From Hemileia vastatrix (taxonomy: Eukaryota > Basidiomycota > Pucciniomycetes > Pucciniales > Zaghouaniaceae): a DNA stretch of 64,000 nt. This document shows, in pieces, positions 43,171 through 52,183 of the stretch. The notes beneath the pieces were generated by a model. The model did no database searches. It had not been told where the DNA came from and saw nothing but the letters and a program-made list of their open reading frames with translations. Each line of letters starts with the position of its first letter. Position 1 is the stretch's first letter. A program made the position numbers and the translations under genes. Location of the stretch: positions 28,994,270 through 29,058,269 of the forward strand of contig JASXTE010000015.1 of the NCBI GenBank assembly GCA_030280995.1, read 5' to 3'.

Positions 43171-46100
43171 TGAATTTTATAGTAAAATTCATAATGCATA
43201 ATGCATAATACATTTTTAATATGAATATTAAGTGCATACATATGCCTAATCAAGTTTGAAATTTTGTTTTATGTGCATAATTTACAGGTGCTGAATGATA
43301 AATATGATGTGTATATAAAAATGTTGGTTCTTATTGGTACCCACCCAAATAGTCAACTTGGTCAAGACACCATGACCAAGAAACAAAAAACACAAGGACA
43401 GGCGTTCAAGCCACACAAAGGAAGATATTTCATAGAAAAACGCTGGCTTGTCTCCTTAAGAGATTGAACAAGAAGGCCAGTGGTTTACAAAACCACCTGG
43501 CACATTAACACTCCTGCAACAAAGGAGTAGAAAATAAAAATTAAGTAAAATAAAATTAATACATATAAATATAAAAAAGAAAAACATTAATGTGGTTCCC
43601 ACTGCACTATAAAACAGGGGGGGCTTGTATGCAAATCTGAAGTGTCTACTGAATCAGAAAAATTCAGTAGGTTCTAGGAGTTGCATGCAAGTTCCCTCTG
43701 TTTTTTAATACAGTTTTTGAAATTAAATTTTACAAACATAAAAAAAGGAAAAAAAATTCATCACAAAAACCACATTGTAAAAAAGACTATTTGTACTAGG
43801 ATTATGCTTCTATTCTATTGACTTGTGTTCAAATGAAAATGTGTTATTTAAAAATTATGATGACCTCTTAATCTTCCCAACAATCATCTAAGGATCTGTT
43901 TTGAATATATAAATTTTCAACAAAAACAACAAAATCCTTATGATGTATTTGGTTCTCAATGAATTTTTTTAGTTTGATGATATACTTCCAAATTTCAATT
44001 ATTCCATGTTCTCCTTGATTGAAATTTTTATATCATATATTAGAGATTTCCAAATCATTCTTTTTCAATTTTGTCAACTGACATACTCTTCTCTCATAGG
44101 TATTGTTTGATAATTTCTTTGATTTATAATGATTATCATCTCCATTTTCTTATTTACTGTAATTTTATATTGAATATTTTCACCATCTGGACTTTCAAAA
44201 TCTTGAAAAGTCTTTTTTGTGATGTTTGGGCCTGTTTGATGATGTCTAATGAGGCATCTGTATATTTATTGTTTGTTTTTGTTGTTCCCTGGACTGAATA
44301 TCAAACTACTGGTTATGTACCTACCATCATTAGATACTCTTGGCTTTTCTCTACATTTTATGTCTTGATAAAAATTTTGGTATTCTAAGTTTTAAGGGCT
44401 CTTTTGGTCATTTTTCATGCTTCACTATAACCGTTTTTTTTTTGGTTTTTTGTATTTTGTGGGCTAGGATTAAGCATTAGTGTCATCTACTTAGTGCCAT
44501 TTTGATAAGCCTCATTTGGATCTATATTTTATGTCTTGATGGTTTTTTAGCTTATTTAAATGACAACTTGATAATTGAATATTAATTTTTACCCTAAAAT
44601 GCATGATGCATAATACATATGAACTACCTATCAAACATTAAAGCTATGTGAATACATATGATTGATGAAGTTTGATCATTTTTATGTGCATCATGAATAT
44701 TCACTATGGTTTAAATACTATTTCAATGCAAAATGCATAAAGTAGCTAAATGCATCATACACATTTAATTTAAATCCATAATATTTCCTCATTTTGGAAG
44801 TCATCATATATATTCATATGAATTAAAAGAATAAATATTGAATTTTATAGTAAAATTCATAATGCATTATGCATAATACATTTCTAATATGAATATTAAG
44901 TGCATACATATGCCTAATCAAGTTTGAAATTTTGTTTTATGTGCATAATTTACAGGTGATGAATGATAAATATGATGTGTATATAAAAATGTTGGTTCTT
45001 ATTGGTACCCACCCAAATAGTCAACTTGGTCAAGACACCATGACAAGAAACAAAAAACACAAGGACAGGCGTCCAAGCCACACAAAGGAAGATATTTCAT
45101 AGAAAAATGCTGGCTTGTCTCCTTAAGAGATTGAACAAGAAAGCCAGTGGTTTACAAAACCACCTGGCACATTAACACTCCTGCAACAAAGGAGTAGAAA
45201 ATAAAAATTAAGTAAAATAAAATTAATACATATAAATATAAAAAAGAGAAACATTAATGTGGTTCCCACTGCACTATAAAACAGGGGGGCTTGTATGCAA
45301 ATCTGAAGTGTCTACTGAATCAGAAAAATTCAGTAGGTTCTAGGAGTTGCATGCAAGTTCCCTCTGTTTTTTAATACAGTTTTTGAAATTAAATTTTACA
45401 AACATAAAAAAAGGAAAAAAAATTCATCACAAAAACCACATTGTAAAAAAGACTATTTGTACTAGGATTATGCTTCTATTCTATTGACTTGTGTTCAAAT
45501 GAAAATGTGTTATTTAAAAATTATGATGACCTCTTAATCTTCCCAACAATCATCTAAGGATCTGTTTTGAATATATAAATTTTCAACAAAAACAACAAAA
45601 TCCTTATGATGTATTTGGTTCTCAATGAATTTTTTTAGTTTGATGATATACTTCCAAATTTCAATTATTCCATGTTCTCCTTGATGGAAATTTTTATATC
45701 ATATATTAGAGATTTCCAAATCATTCTTTTTCAATTTTGTCAACTGACATACTCTTCTCTCATAGGTATTGTTTGATAATTTCTTTGATTTATAATGATT
45801 ATCATCTCCATTTTCTTATTTACTGTAATTTTATATTGAATATTTTCACCATCTGGACTTTCAAAATCTTGAAAAGTCTTTTTTGTGATGTTTGGGCCTG
45901 TTTGATGATGTCTAATGAGGCATCTGTATATTTATTATTTGTTTTTGTTGTTTCCTGGACTGAATATCAAACTACTGGGTATGTACCTACCACCATTAGA
46001 TACTCTTGGCTTTTCTCTACATTTTATGTCTTGATAAAAATTTTGGTATTCTAAGTTTTAAGGGCTCTTTTGGTCATTTTTCATGCTTCACTATAACCGT

Positions 46101-46739
46101 TTTTTTTTGGTTTTTTGTATTTTGTGGGCTAGGATTAAGCATTAGTGTCATCTACTTAGTGCCATTTTGATAAGCCTCATTTGGATCTATATTTTATGTC
46201 TTGATGGTTTTTTAGCTTATTTAAATGACAACTTGATAATTGAATATTAATTTTTACCCTAAAATGCATGATGCATAATACATATGAACTACCTATCAAA
46301 CATTAAAGCTATGTGAATACATATGATTGATGAAGTTTGATCATTTTTATGTGCATCATGAATATTCACTATGGTTTAAATACTATTTCAATGCAAAATG
46401 CATAAAGTAGCTAAATGCATCATACACATTTAATTTAAATCCATAATATTTCCTCATTTTGGAAGTCATCATATATATTCATATGAATTAAAAGAATAAA
46501 TATTGAATTTTATAGTAAAATTCATAATGCATTATGCATAATACATTTTTAATATGAATATTAAGTGCATACATATGCCTAATCAAGTTTGAAATTTTGT
46601 TTTATGTGCATAATTTACAGGTGATGAATGATAAATATGATGTGTATATAAAAATGTTGGTTCTCATTGGTACCCACTCAAATAGTCAACTTGGTCAAGA
46701 CACCATGACCAAGAAACAAAAAACACAAGGACAGGCGTT
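43168..46739 (+). repeat. Diverged distal part of the main array
   Basis: These last copies before the island carry private changes seen nowhere in the core: TATTCTAAGTTTTAAGG, GTTCCCTGGAC, GGTTATGTACC and GCATTATGCATAATAC. One copy has the one-base deletion subtype (GACAAG). The final copy stops after ACAGGCGTT. TATTCTAAGTTTTAAGG is shared with the copy at about 61780, which ties this edge to the array on the far side of the island. Confidence 0.85.
46575..46739 (+). repeat. 165-bp satellite segment flanking the island, left copy
   Basis: This run from ATGCCTAATCAAG to ACAGGCGTT is the last satellite sequence before the island. The same monomer segment, also 165 bp, restarts the satellite at 59452-59616. 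The two copies differ at several bases. Confidence 0.8.
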
Positions 46740-46967
46740 GTAGACAATCCTATAGTACTAGCTATAGGCCTTGACCAAGGGAGTTGGAGAAAAACCATAG
46801 AGAAATTCCCCTGTCCCTTTAGAAAAATAGATTGAGATTTACTTGCTAAAGTAAGTTGGTTCCTGTTTTGCTAAAGCCCCTTTTTTAACACACTTGACTG
46901 CTTGATGAGCCAAGAAGGTAGTCCCCAGATAGACTACCAGACCAAAGAACTGATATGTAGAACAAAG

Positions 46968-47051
46968 TCCACACCAGAGACAACAAAGATACTTGATGTA
47001 GGCTGCAAATCCACACCAGAGACAGCAATAATACTTGCTATAGCTTGCAAG
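46968..47051 (+). repeat. 42-bp tandem duplication
   Basis: Two copies (46968-47009 and 47010-47051) share TCCACACCAGAGACA followed by an AATACTTG-like stretch and TGCAA. A weaker third copy may follow (ACAATAACAGAGAAAAC). The period of 42 is a multiple of three, so an open frame crosses it as a 14-residue repeat, KSTPETT/KSTPETA. Confidence 0.7.
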
Positions 47052-47259
47052 ACAATAACAGAGAAAACAGTTGCTAAAGTTAAGTTAAATGAAGAACTTA
47101 ATTGCAACAAACACAGCCAATTGTGGCCAGAAAACAGTGAAAACTGAGTGAGGAACAATGAGATCACCTCCGGATGGTTGTATGATGATTAAGGTTGCCG
47201 TAAACTGTCTTATTCACTATGTACACACAGACCACTAACTAAGAGCCCATGCGCACCCA

Positions 47260-47400
47260 CCAATCTGGCGCCTGTACCCGCCAAATTGCATAAAAAACCC
47301 TCCTGGAGCGCTCCCCAACCTCCTAAAACAGAGGCGGGCGGGCCGCCCGACGTTGGAGATGCCGCCTGAAGCGGCCCGGCCTCCCTGAAGCCAGAAAACC
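47260..47400. other. GC-rich patch with two strong hairpins
   Basis: This patch is sharply GC-rich against an AT-rich background. It contains CGGGCGG/CCGCCCG with a one-base centre (47335-47349) and GCCGC/GCGGC with loop CTGAA (47361-47375). It lies about 400 bp downstream of the SNF2 pseudogene's stop. It could be a remnant of an element end or a CpG-rich relic. I see no coding meaning. Confidence 0.6.
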
Positions 47401-47440
47401 AATAAAAACCACTAATCTACTTAGAAAAATTAGCTACATC

Positions 47441-47698
47441 TACTAAAACCTTTAAAACACGGAATTTCACTATAACAACATTGAGACATGAAATATAGAG
47501 AAAAATTAGCTCTATCCAATGGTACTAAGCACTTAACCCTAAGACTTAAGGTTAGCCCATAAAACACGAAAAACAAAATTAAACAGCAATCTTTTATAAA
47601 TGAAAAATGAGGAAATGACCCCTTAAAACTCAGAATATGAAAAATGTCTACAAGACATAAAATATAGAGAAAAACCAGGGCTATCCAATGATAGTACC
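47441..47698 (+). repeat. Degenerate duplication of about 170 bp
   Basis: GACATGAAATATAGAGAAAA...CTATCCAATGGTAC at 47485-47525 recurs as GACATAAAATATAGAGAAAA...CTATCCAATGATAGTAC at 47654-47697. The sequence before each copy is also loosely similar. It is an old tandem duplication without recognisable coding content. Confidence 0.55.
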
Positions 47699-47958
47699 CA
47701 AATACCCGCAGACCCAATATCCATGGAATAAAATCAGAAAAATACCAAATTCCTTAACAGATGTCAATTAAGACATGCACAAACAGCGCCAAATCACACA
47801 ACAAAGGCCCCTGCCAATGTTGGAAGACCACATCGTGTAATGTTTTCTTCTATTGTAGAGGCAACAATATATCTGTAAACATGGACCTCTTTAGTTTGAC
47901 CTATCCTAAAAACTCTGTCAATGGCTTGTTTCTCCATCAAAGGGTTCCAGTAAGGTTC

Positions 47959-48007
47959 CTAAAAATAAAAGTTAGATTAATCATAATTTGAGAAATTGAA
48001 ATCTTAC
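47959..48007 (-). other. Intron 3 of the SNF2 pseudogene
   Basis: 49 bp, GTAAGA...TTTTTAG, phase 0. It links ASHVFLI to EPYWNPLMEKQA, a junction inside the conserved motif V-VI region. Confidence 0.85.
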
Positions 48008-48191
48008 AATTAAGAAAACATGTGATGCCATTGTCAGATTAAGACCTTCTCCTCCAGCCTTCAAAGACACCAAAAGAACACCGGAATCAATGGTAGAGAA
48101 TGACTGGAGGACGATTTCCCGTGCACTCATGTCAAGTGAACCATCAAATCTAAGATTTCGGATATTGTACTCAGAAAGAGCAAATGAAATT

Positions 48192-48242
48192 CTATTGTTT
48201 TGAAGGTTAGTTTTAATATTTTTTCATTGAAAAAAAACTTAC
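48192..48242 (-). other. Intron 2 of the SNF2 pseudogene
   Basis: 51 bp, GTAAGT...AATAG. It joins TT to A in phase 2 and continues into ISFALSEYN, the usual stretch after the VIFSEWTDTL motif. Confidence 0.82.
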
Positions 48243-48878
48243 AATTTGAGTGTGTCAGTCCACTCAGAGAAAATGACACATTTCATTTATTTTTCAATAG
48301 AGTATAATTTGAGAAGGAAGTTGACCAGGTGGACAAATTTTGGACTCTCCTTCAAGTCCATTTCTTTCACCACAGATATTTCTGAATTGTGTGGGAACTG
48401 AGGGTGATTGCAGAAACGTCACAATGCTGATAGAGCCACTAATCCAGAAGGATCTTTAGCAGGTAAGCTGTTTTCATCCATGTTGAGCTGCTTGAATAAG
48501 GTATTATGACGCATGATGTACATTTCTGAAAGTTGACCCGTCAAATTGATAATGAAGTTTTGATATTTCACTCTATTTATGAAGTTAACATCCCCCTGAT
48601 CCAGACATATAGAATTCTTTGTCCTTCAAATCATTATGTCCCCTAAGACGTTTTGAATAATCTTTTTGACATCAGTAAATTGGCCTTTCTTTGCTGGAGT
48701 TCCAACGTATTTATTCCATCCTTCAGAGGTTGATAGTGGCTCAAGACGTAAAAATTGAAAGATGGGAAATAAATCTTGGACTTTGTTCTGGATGGGAGTT
48801 CCAGTTAGACTAAGACGGGGAGATGTCTTTAGTGCAGTAACAGATATGGAGGACTTTGAATATGGATCAGGTATCTGA

Positions 48879-48929
48879 CTATAGGAAAATGAATCAAATT
48901 TATTAAATCAATAGTGATTAAAAACTTAC
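48879..48929 (-). other. Intron 1 of the SNF2 pseudogene
   Basis: 51 bp, GTAAGT...CTATAG. Splicing joins CA to T and restores the His of the DEAH box in phase 2. Confidence 0.85.
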
Positions 48930-50068
48930 TGTGCTTCATCCAGAATCACACGAAACCATCAAACATGGAACAAACCTTCCTTTTCTAAACTTCCTAAATC
49001 ATTTATCATAATATGATATGATGTTAAGACAATGTCAGCCTCATAAAAGCTTATGAAATTTTCACTTCTGCCCTTTCCATGATGAATAATCACTTTAATC
49101 ATCAAATCAGGATCAGTATGTTGTAAAATTTCGTGTTCCCATTGTTTCAATAAAGTTGAGGGTACCACTATGAGTGTTGCCTTCACCTTCTTTGTGCTTG
49201 ATGAACGGTTTTGAAGACGTGAAAATTCAGAAGCTTCATTTAAAGTACTAAAAATCAGAGCAATTGTTGACACTGTCTTCCCAATGTCCATGTCATCTGC
49301 TAATAGAATTGATTTCGGAAGTGTGTTGGTAACTCTTCCACTCAATTCATTTTCCCAAGTCGAATCTCCACAGCACCTCCATAAATATGTTTAAGTAGGC
49401 CTTTCCTGAAGTAGCATAAATGCAAGAGCCTGGCTTTGATGGGGTAAAAGGCGTGTTTTCAAATGTTGGGGTTGAGCCATAGAAGCTGGGTGACTGAATT
49501 TGATGGAGAGGAGTTCCTGTATGTAAATGAGTGAACCGTCAAGCTGATTTGAAAACGGATATTGAACTTCACAGCCCAAGTGAAGAGAGGGTGTATAGTT
49601 AGTTGGTTCAGAAATATCTTCTTTGATAGGAAGAAGGAAGGTGTAGAGGGAAGAAATATGTGCCGGTAAACAGAAAAGTAATATATTGATTGTTGGAGGA
49701 AGGGTGAGATCTAGGTGAGGAACAAGAAGAGTCTCAATGAGTAGAAGAGGTGTTTCTTGACCAGGCGTCCAACCACCAACTGGAGCTATAGTTGTTGAGG
49801 AGGATGGTTTTCCAAAAAGAGTGTAGAGCACCTTTGCATGTGTAGAGATAAGATTTCCCACACAAAACTTTGGCTTCTGTGAAAATATTTTGATAATATT
49901 TTCAGTTTTAGATAAATAAATAGAAACATGCTGTTTCTGAACTGAAGCTGTATTGTGACTAGTTGTGGTGTAGGACCTCAAGATGCCAATACAAATGGGT
50001 TTGATAGTAGAAACATCCATGATGGTAAAGAAATAAAAGATGGGACAATTTTTTGAGGAAGCAGAGCC

Positions 50069-50079
50069 CTATATATAGG
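50069..50079 (-). promoter_or_regulatory. Probable TATA box of the SNF2 pseudogene
   Basis: CTATATATAGGG on the minus strand lies about 50-60 bp upstream of the ATG at 50020. The position and sequence fit a core promoter, which also supports that ATG. Confidence 0.5.
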
Positions 50080-51232
50080 ACTTGATATTTTGGGAACAAA
50101 GGGACTTTTTTGTTTGGAAGTGTTTTAATTTAATGCAGAAGTATAAAGGGCTAAATTAATAATGTAAATCCTTCAATTATATATAAAAACTACATGTACT
50201 ACATAATAAATCTTCATTTTTAAATAGTAAAAACTTTCAAGGAACTTTATTTTTAATTTTTTGGAGGTGCATTTAATAAATTAAATTCATATTTTGTAAA
50301 ACAAGGTCATCAAATATAGTTTGAGAGATCAATAATTAAATAATACTGATTTGCCTACATTTACTTTAGCTTACAGCTGCTTACATAAATTAATAATGAT
50401 TATATTTTTTCATATTTCACTTGAATAATCATCTTGCAACATTCTAAGAACCTGATTCCTAGAAATGGTTTTAGATTTGAAGGCTAGATGTGTTCAGTGT
50501 ATAGAATAATATCACAATATATTTTAGTACATTTGATTAAATTTTACCTTATGAAATAGCTTATTAAAATTCAAAAACAGCTTTTAATTTCCCAATGAAA
50601 TTTTAAGGAATTTATATGTACCTTGATATTGGGAATCTTGAAAATTGCTATCTTCAACACCAAAAAATTATACAAAAAATTTGACATAAACAATTTAATT
50701 TTATAAAAACCAAAAAAAAAAATTTATTATTTTATATTTTAAGAACAGTATATTATTAATTTTACCTTCATTACCTCTGACTTACCCCTTTGAATCACTT
50801 ATTTTAAACCTTTGAAGCCCCCCTTTAGCCCCTCTGTCACCCCCAGTGGGGCCCCCCTGGGGCCAACTGAGGGTGGAAAAGGGGCTTAAAAAGTGCCAGG
50901 AAAGGCTGCGCAAAGGTGTTTCTCTCTAGTAAAATTCTGTTAAACCCCTCATAAAAACCTTTCTCAATTCCATAAACTTAAACTCCATAACCTTATATAA
51001 ATATTATGTTTAATCTCTGCTTACTTTTTTTCTCTCTCTCCATGTTGCCAGTCACAAATTTATATATATGTTATTTCCCATCAAATATGTAGTAAAATGT
51101 AGTTGAAAAAAATAAATTTTTTGTTGATTTAGTCCTTTATGAAACTCCCCAATTACTCACTTTTCACATTGAAAAAAGAATTACCTATATACTTATTCCA
51201 AAGTCATCACCTGTCCCAGTTCCCTTATTCAT
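50080..51232. other. Intergenic AT-rich DNA upstream of the divergent genes
   Basis: Apart from the GC-rich palindrome at 50824-50889 I see only AT-rich sequence with A/T homopolymers and no coding frame of note. It forms the left part of the divergent intergenic region between the SNF2 pseudogene and the plus-strand gene at 52184. Confidence 0.6.
50824..50889. repeat. GC-rich imperfect palindrome
   Basis: TTTAGCCCC on the left pairs with GGGGCTTAAA on the right. Inside, TCACCC pairs with GGGTGG, and around the centre AGTGGGG and CCCCCTGGGG are partly self-complementary. It stands out as a GC patch in AT-rich DNA and lies about 340 bp before the palindrome cluster. Confidence 0.55.
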
Positions 51233-51740
51233 GGTTTGATGGACCATAATGTTTAAATTATGGTACATTGAACCTTTTTTTAAACTCAAATTCTCTGATC
51301 CCATGAAAAAAAATCCCACAATTATTTTTATTTTCATGGGACCACAGTATTTTAACTCACGTATTTTTGCTATATTAATAAAACATTCAATTTCTTATGG
51401 CTCATTTTTGAGCCAGGATTGGTGCCTGCTACTTAGTCACGTGCAGCAAAGTATTGCTGCGACACTTTGCTGCATATGACCAGCAGCTCGCCACCAAAGG
51501 CTGGGTCAAATGAACCATATCTGTTTTATGATATGGTCCATTTGACCTGACCACCTAAACCATTACTTGTCATGTGCAGCAAAGTATCACTGTGATACTT
51601 TGCTGCACGTGACCTAGAGGTGAGAAGCAAAAAAAAGGGAAATAGCTAGATGGACCAGATATTCTGGTTCATCTAGCTATACTGTGAGAAAAAGAAATGA
51701 CCATATGAAAAAAAGTATCAGTGATACCTTTTTTCATATG
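51233..51740. repeat. Cluster of eight adjacent palindromes
   Basis: Eight hairpins stand side by side in 508 bp: 51233-51274, 51297-51343, 51398-51415, 51436-51480, 51504-51547, 51569-51613, 51643-51679 and 51702-51740. Arms are 7-21 bp and loops 1-21 bases. Most have a single mismatch, nearly always a transition. Hairpins 4 and 6 share the arm GTCAYGTGCAGCAAAGT. Hairpins 1, 5 and 7 share an ATGGACCA-like core. Hairpins 6 and 8 share the tip GTATCA/TGATAC. No coding frame crosses the cluster convincingly. Candidates are a nested set of foldback or MITE remnants, a structured non-coding RNA or small-RNA precursor, or a cluster of dyad protein sites. Confidence 0.85.
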
Positions 51741-52060
51741 TCTAAAAAATGAAAATAAAAAATAATAAAAAATTTAAATGTGCCATTAGGCAAAATAAAT
51801 AATAATATAGAAAAATTGAGAGTTAATAAAAATTTAAAGAAAAATTCAATTAACTTAAGTATATGTTAATTTATAGTAAGCTCAAATTAATCACAAAAAA
51901 ATCAAAAACACCACAAAGAAAAAACAAAATCAGGCGGGCTGTGAAATAACATGGCTGTGCTATGCACATATGAGTTCAATTTAATTTTTATAATATTATA
52001 TTTCAATTTAAATTAATATATATAAATTTTTTCATAAATTAAAATGTATTGTATTCAACT
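51741..52060. other. AT-rich DNA between palindromes and the next gene
   Basis: This is low-complexity AT-rich sequence dominated by AATAAAAAAT-like runs. I see no gene, repeat or clear signal in it. Confidence 0.6.
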
Positions 52061-52099
52061 TCAATGTGAATAATGAATATGAGATGACCTTCACATTGA
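52061..52099. promoter_or_regulatory. Perfect 10-bp inverted repeat upstream of the plus-strand gene
   Basis: TCAATGTGAA (52061-52070) and TTCACATTGA (52090-52099) are exact reverse complements separated by 19 bases, 85-123 bp before the ATG at 52184. A pyrimidine-rich leader (CTTCTTTCTTCCTTT) follows. Such a dyad could bind a dimeric regulator; this is inference. Confidence 0.4.
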
Positions 52100-52183
52100 G
52101 ATTCATGCGCAATTACATCTGCAGCTGCTTCTTTCTTCCTTTAACCACAATCAGGCTCAACTCTCTCAACTCATTCAGATATT

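Larger units (their letters stand above)
1..46739 (+). repeat. Subtelomeric satellite array, monomer about 1,668 bp
   Basis: A head-to-tail array fills this stretch. Using the invariant TTGTCAACTGAC as a phase marker, monomers start at 1611, 3277, 4943, 6611, 8277, 9946, 11614, 13283, 14952, 16620, 18288, 19956, 21624, 23292, 24960, 26628, 28295, 29963, 31631, 33299, 34967, 36635, 38302, 39970, 41638, 44071 and 45737. Steps are 1666-1669 bp except 41638 to 44071 (2433 bp), where one monomer is truncated. Monomers differ by only a few single-base changes and homopolymer lengths (T8-T10, G6-G7). The window begins inside a monomer. The array ends abruptly at 46739. Homogeneity is highest in the middle and lowest near the edges, as expected for satellites homogenised by unequal exchange. 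I see no transposase, reverse transcriptase or conserved gene in the monomer. Confidence 0.98.
46740..47793. other. Left flank of the island, no recognised gene
   Basis: This is unique sequence between the satellite edge and the SNF2 pseudogene. It opens with a small perfect palindrome (CCTATAG/CTATAGG, 46749-46768). It holds a 42-bp tandem duplication, a GC-rich patch and a degenerate 170-bp duplication, each listed separately. An 81-codon plus-strand frame (46902-47147) spans the 42-bp repeats, and antisense frames overlap. None resembles a known protein. Confidence 0.7.
47794..50020 (-). pseudogene. SNF2-family ATPase/helicase pseudogene (Rad5/Rad16-like group)
   Basis: Four exons on the minus strand (50020-48930, 48878-48243, 48191-48008, 47958-47794) join in perfect phase into 691 codons from ATG to a final TGA. 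Visible SNF2 motifs are: LLPHQSQALAFML before motif I; ADDMDIGKT (about 241-249); LIVVPSTLLKQWE; DEAH (361-364, split by intron 1); LTGTPIQN (388-395); RTK where FMLRRTK is usual; CNHPQF; LVSLKAGGEGLNL (about 616-628); and WNPLMEKQAIDRVFRIGQ (641-658). No RING finger separates the two helicase lobes, unlike full Rad5/HLTF, and the protein is shorter than those. In-frame stops interrupt it at codons 210, 354, 448, 517 and 561. The motif I residue normally Gly is Asp (DMDIGKT for DMGLGKT). There is no frameshift. The family's role is ATP-driven remodelling or translocation on DNA; here the gene is presumably inactive. Confidence 0.9.

Noticed and set aside
1611..46054. Array of conserved small proteins (105 and 67 codons)
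   Set aside because: They start with TTG, recur only because the satellite is homogeneous, carry frame-breaking one-base deletions in some copies, and show no domain.
1..46739. CRISPR array or rDNA/5S array
   Set aside because: The period is 1,668 bp with no spacers, and I see no rRNA or tRNA-like sequence in the monomer.
46934..47717. Minus-strand frames of 77 and 95 codons left of the SNF2 pseudogene
   Set aside because: They overlap simple duplications, lack recognisable domains and lie antisense to other weak frames.
48596..48630. Frameshift in the SNF2 pseudogene around the RRTK motif
   Set aside because: At first the sequence after the TGA at 48626 seemed out of frame, but the same frame continues as RTKNSICLDQGDVNF. 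Only a stop is present.
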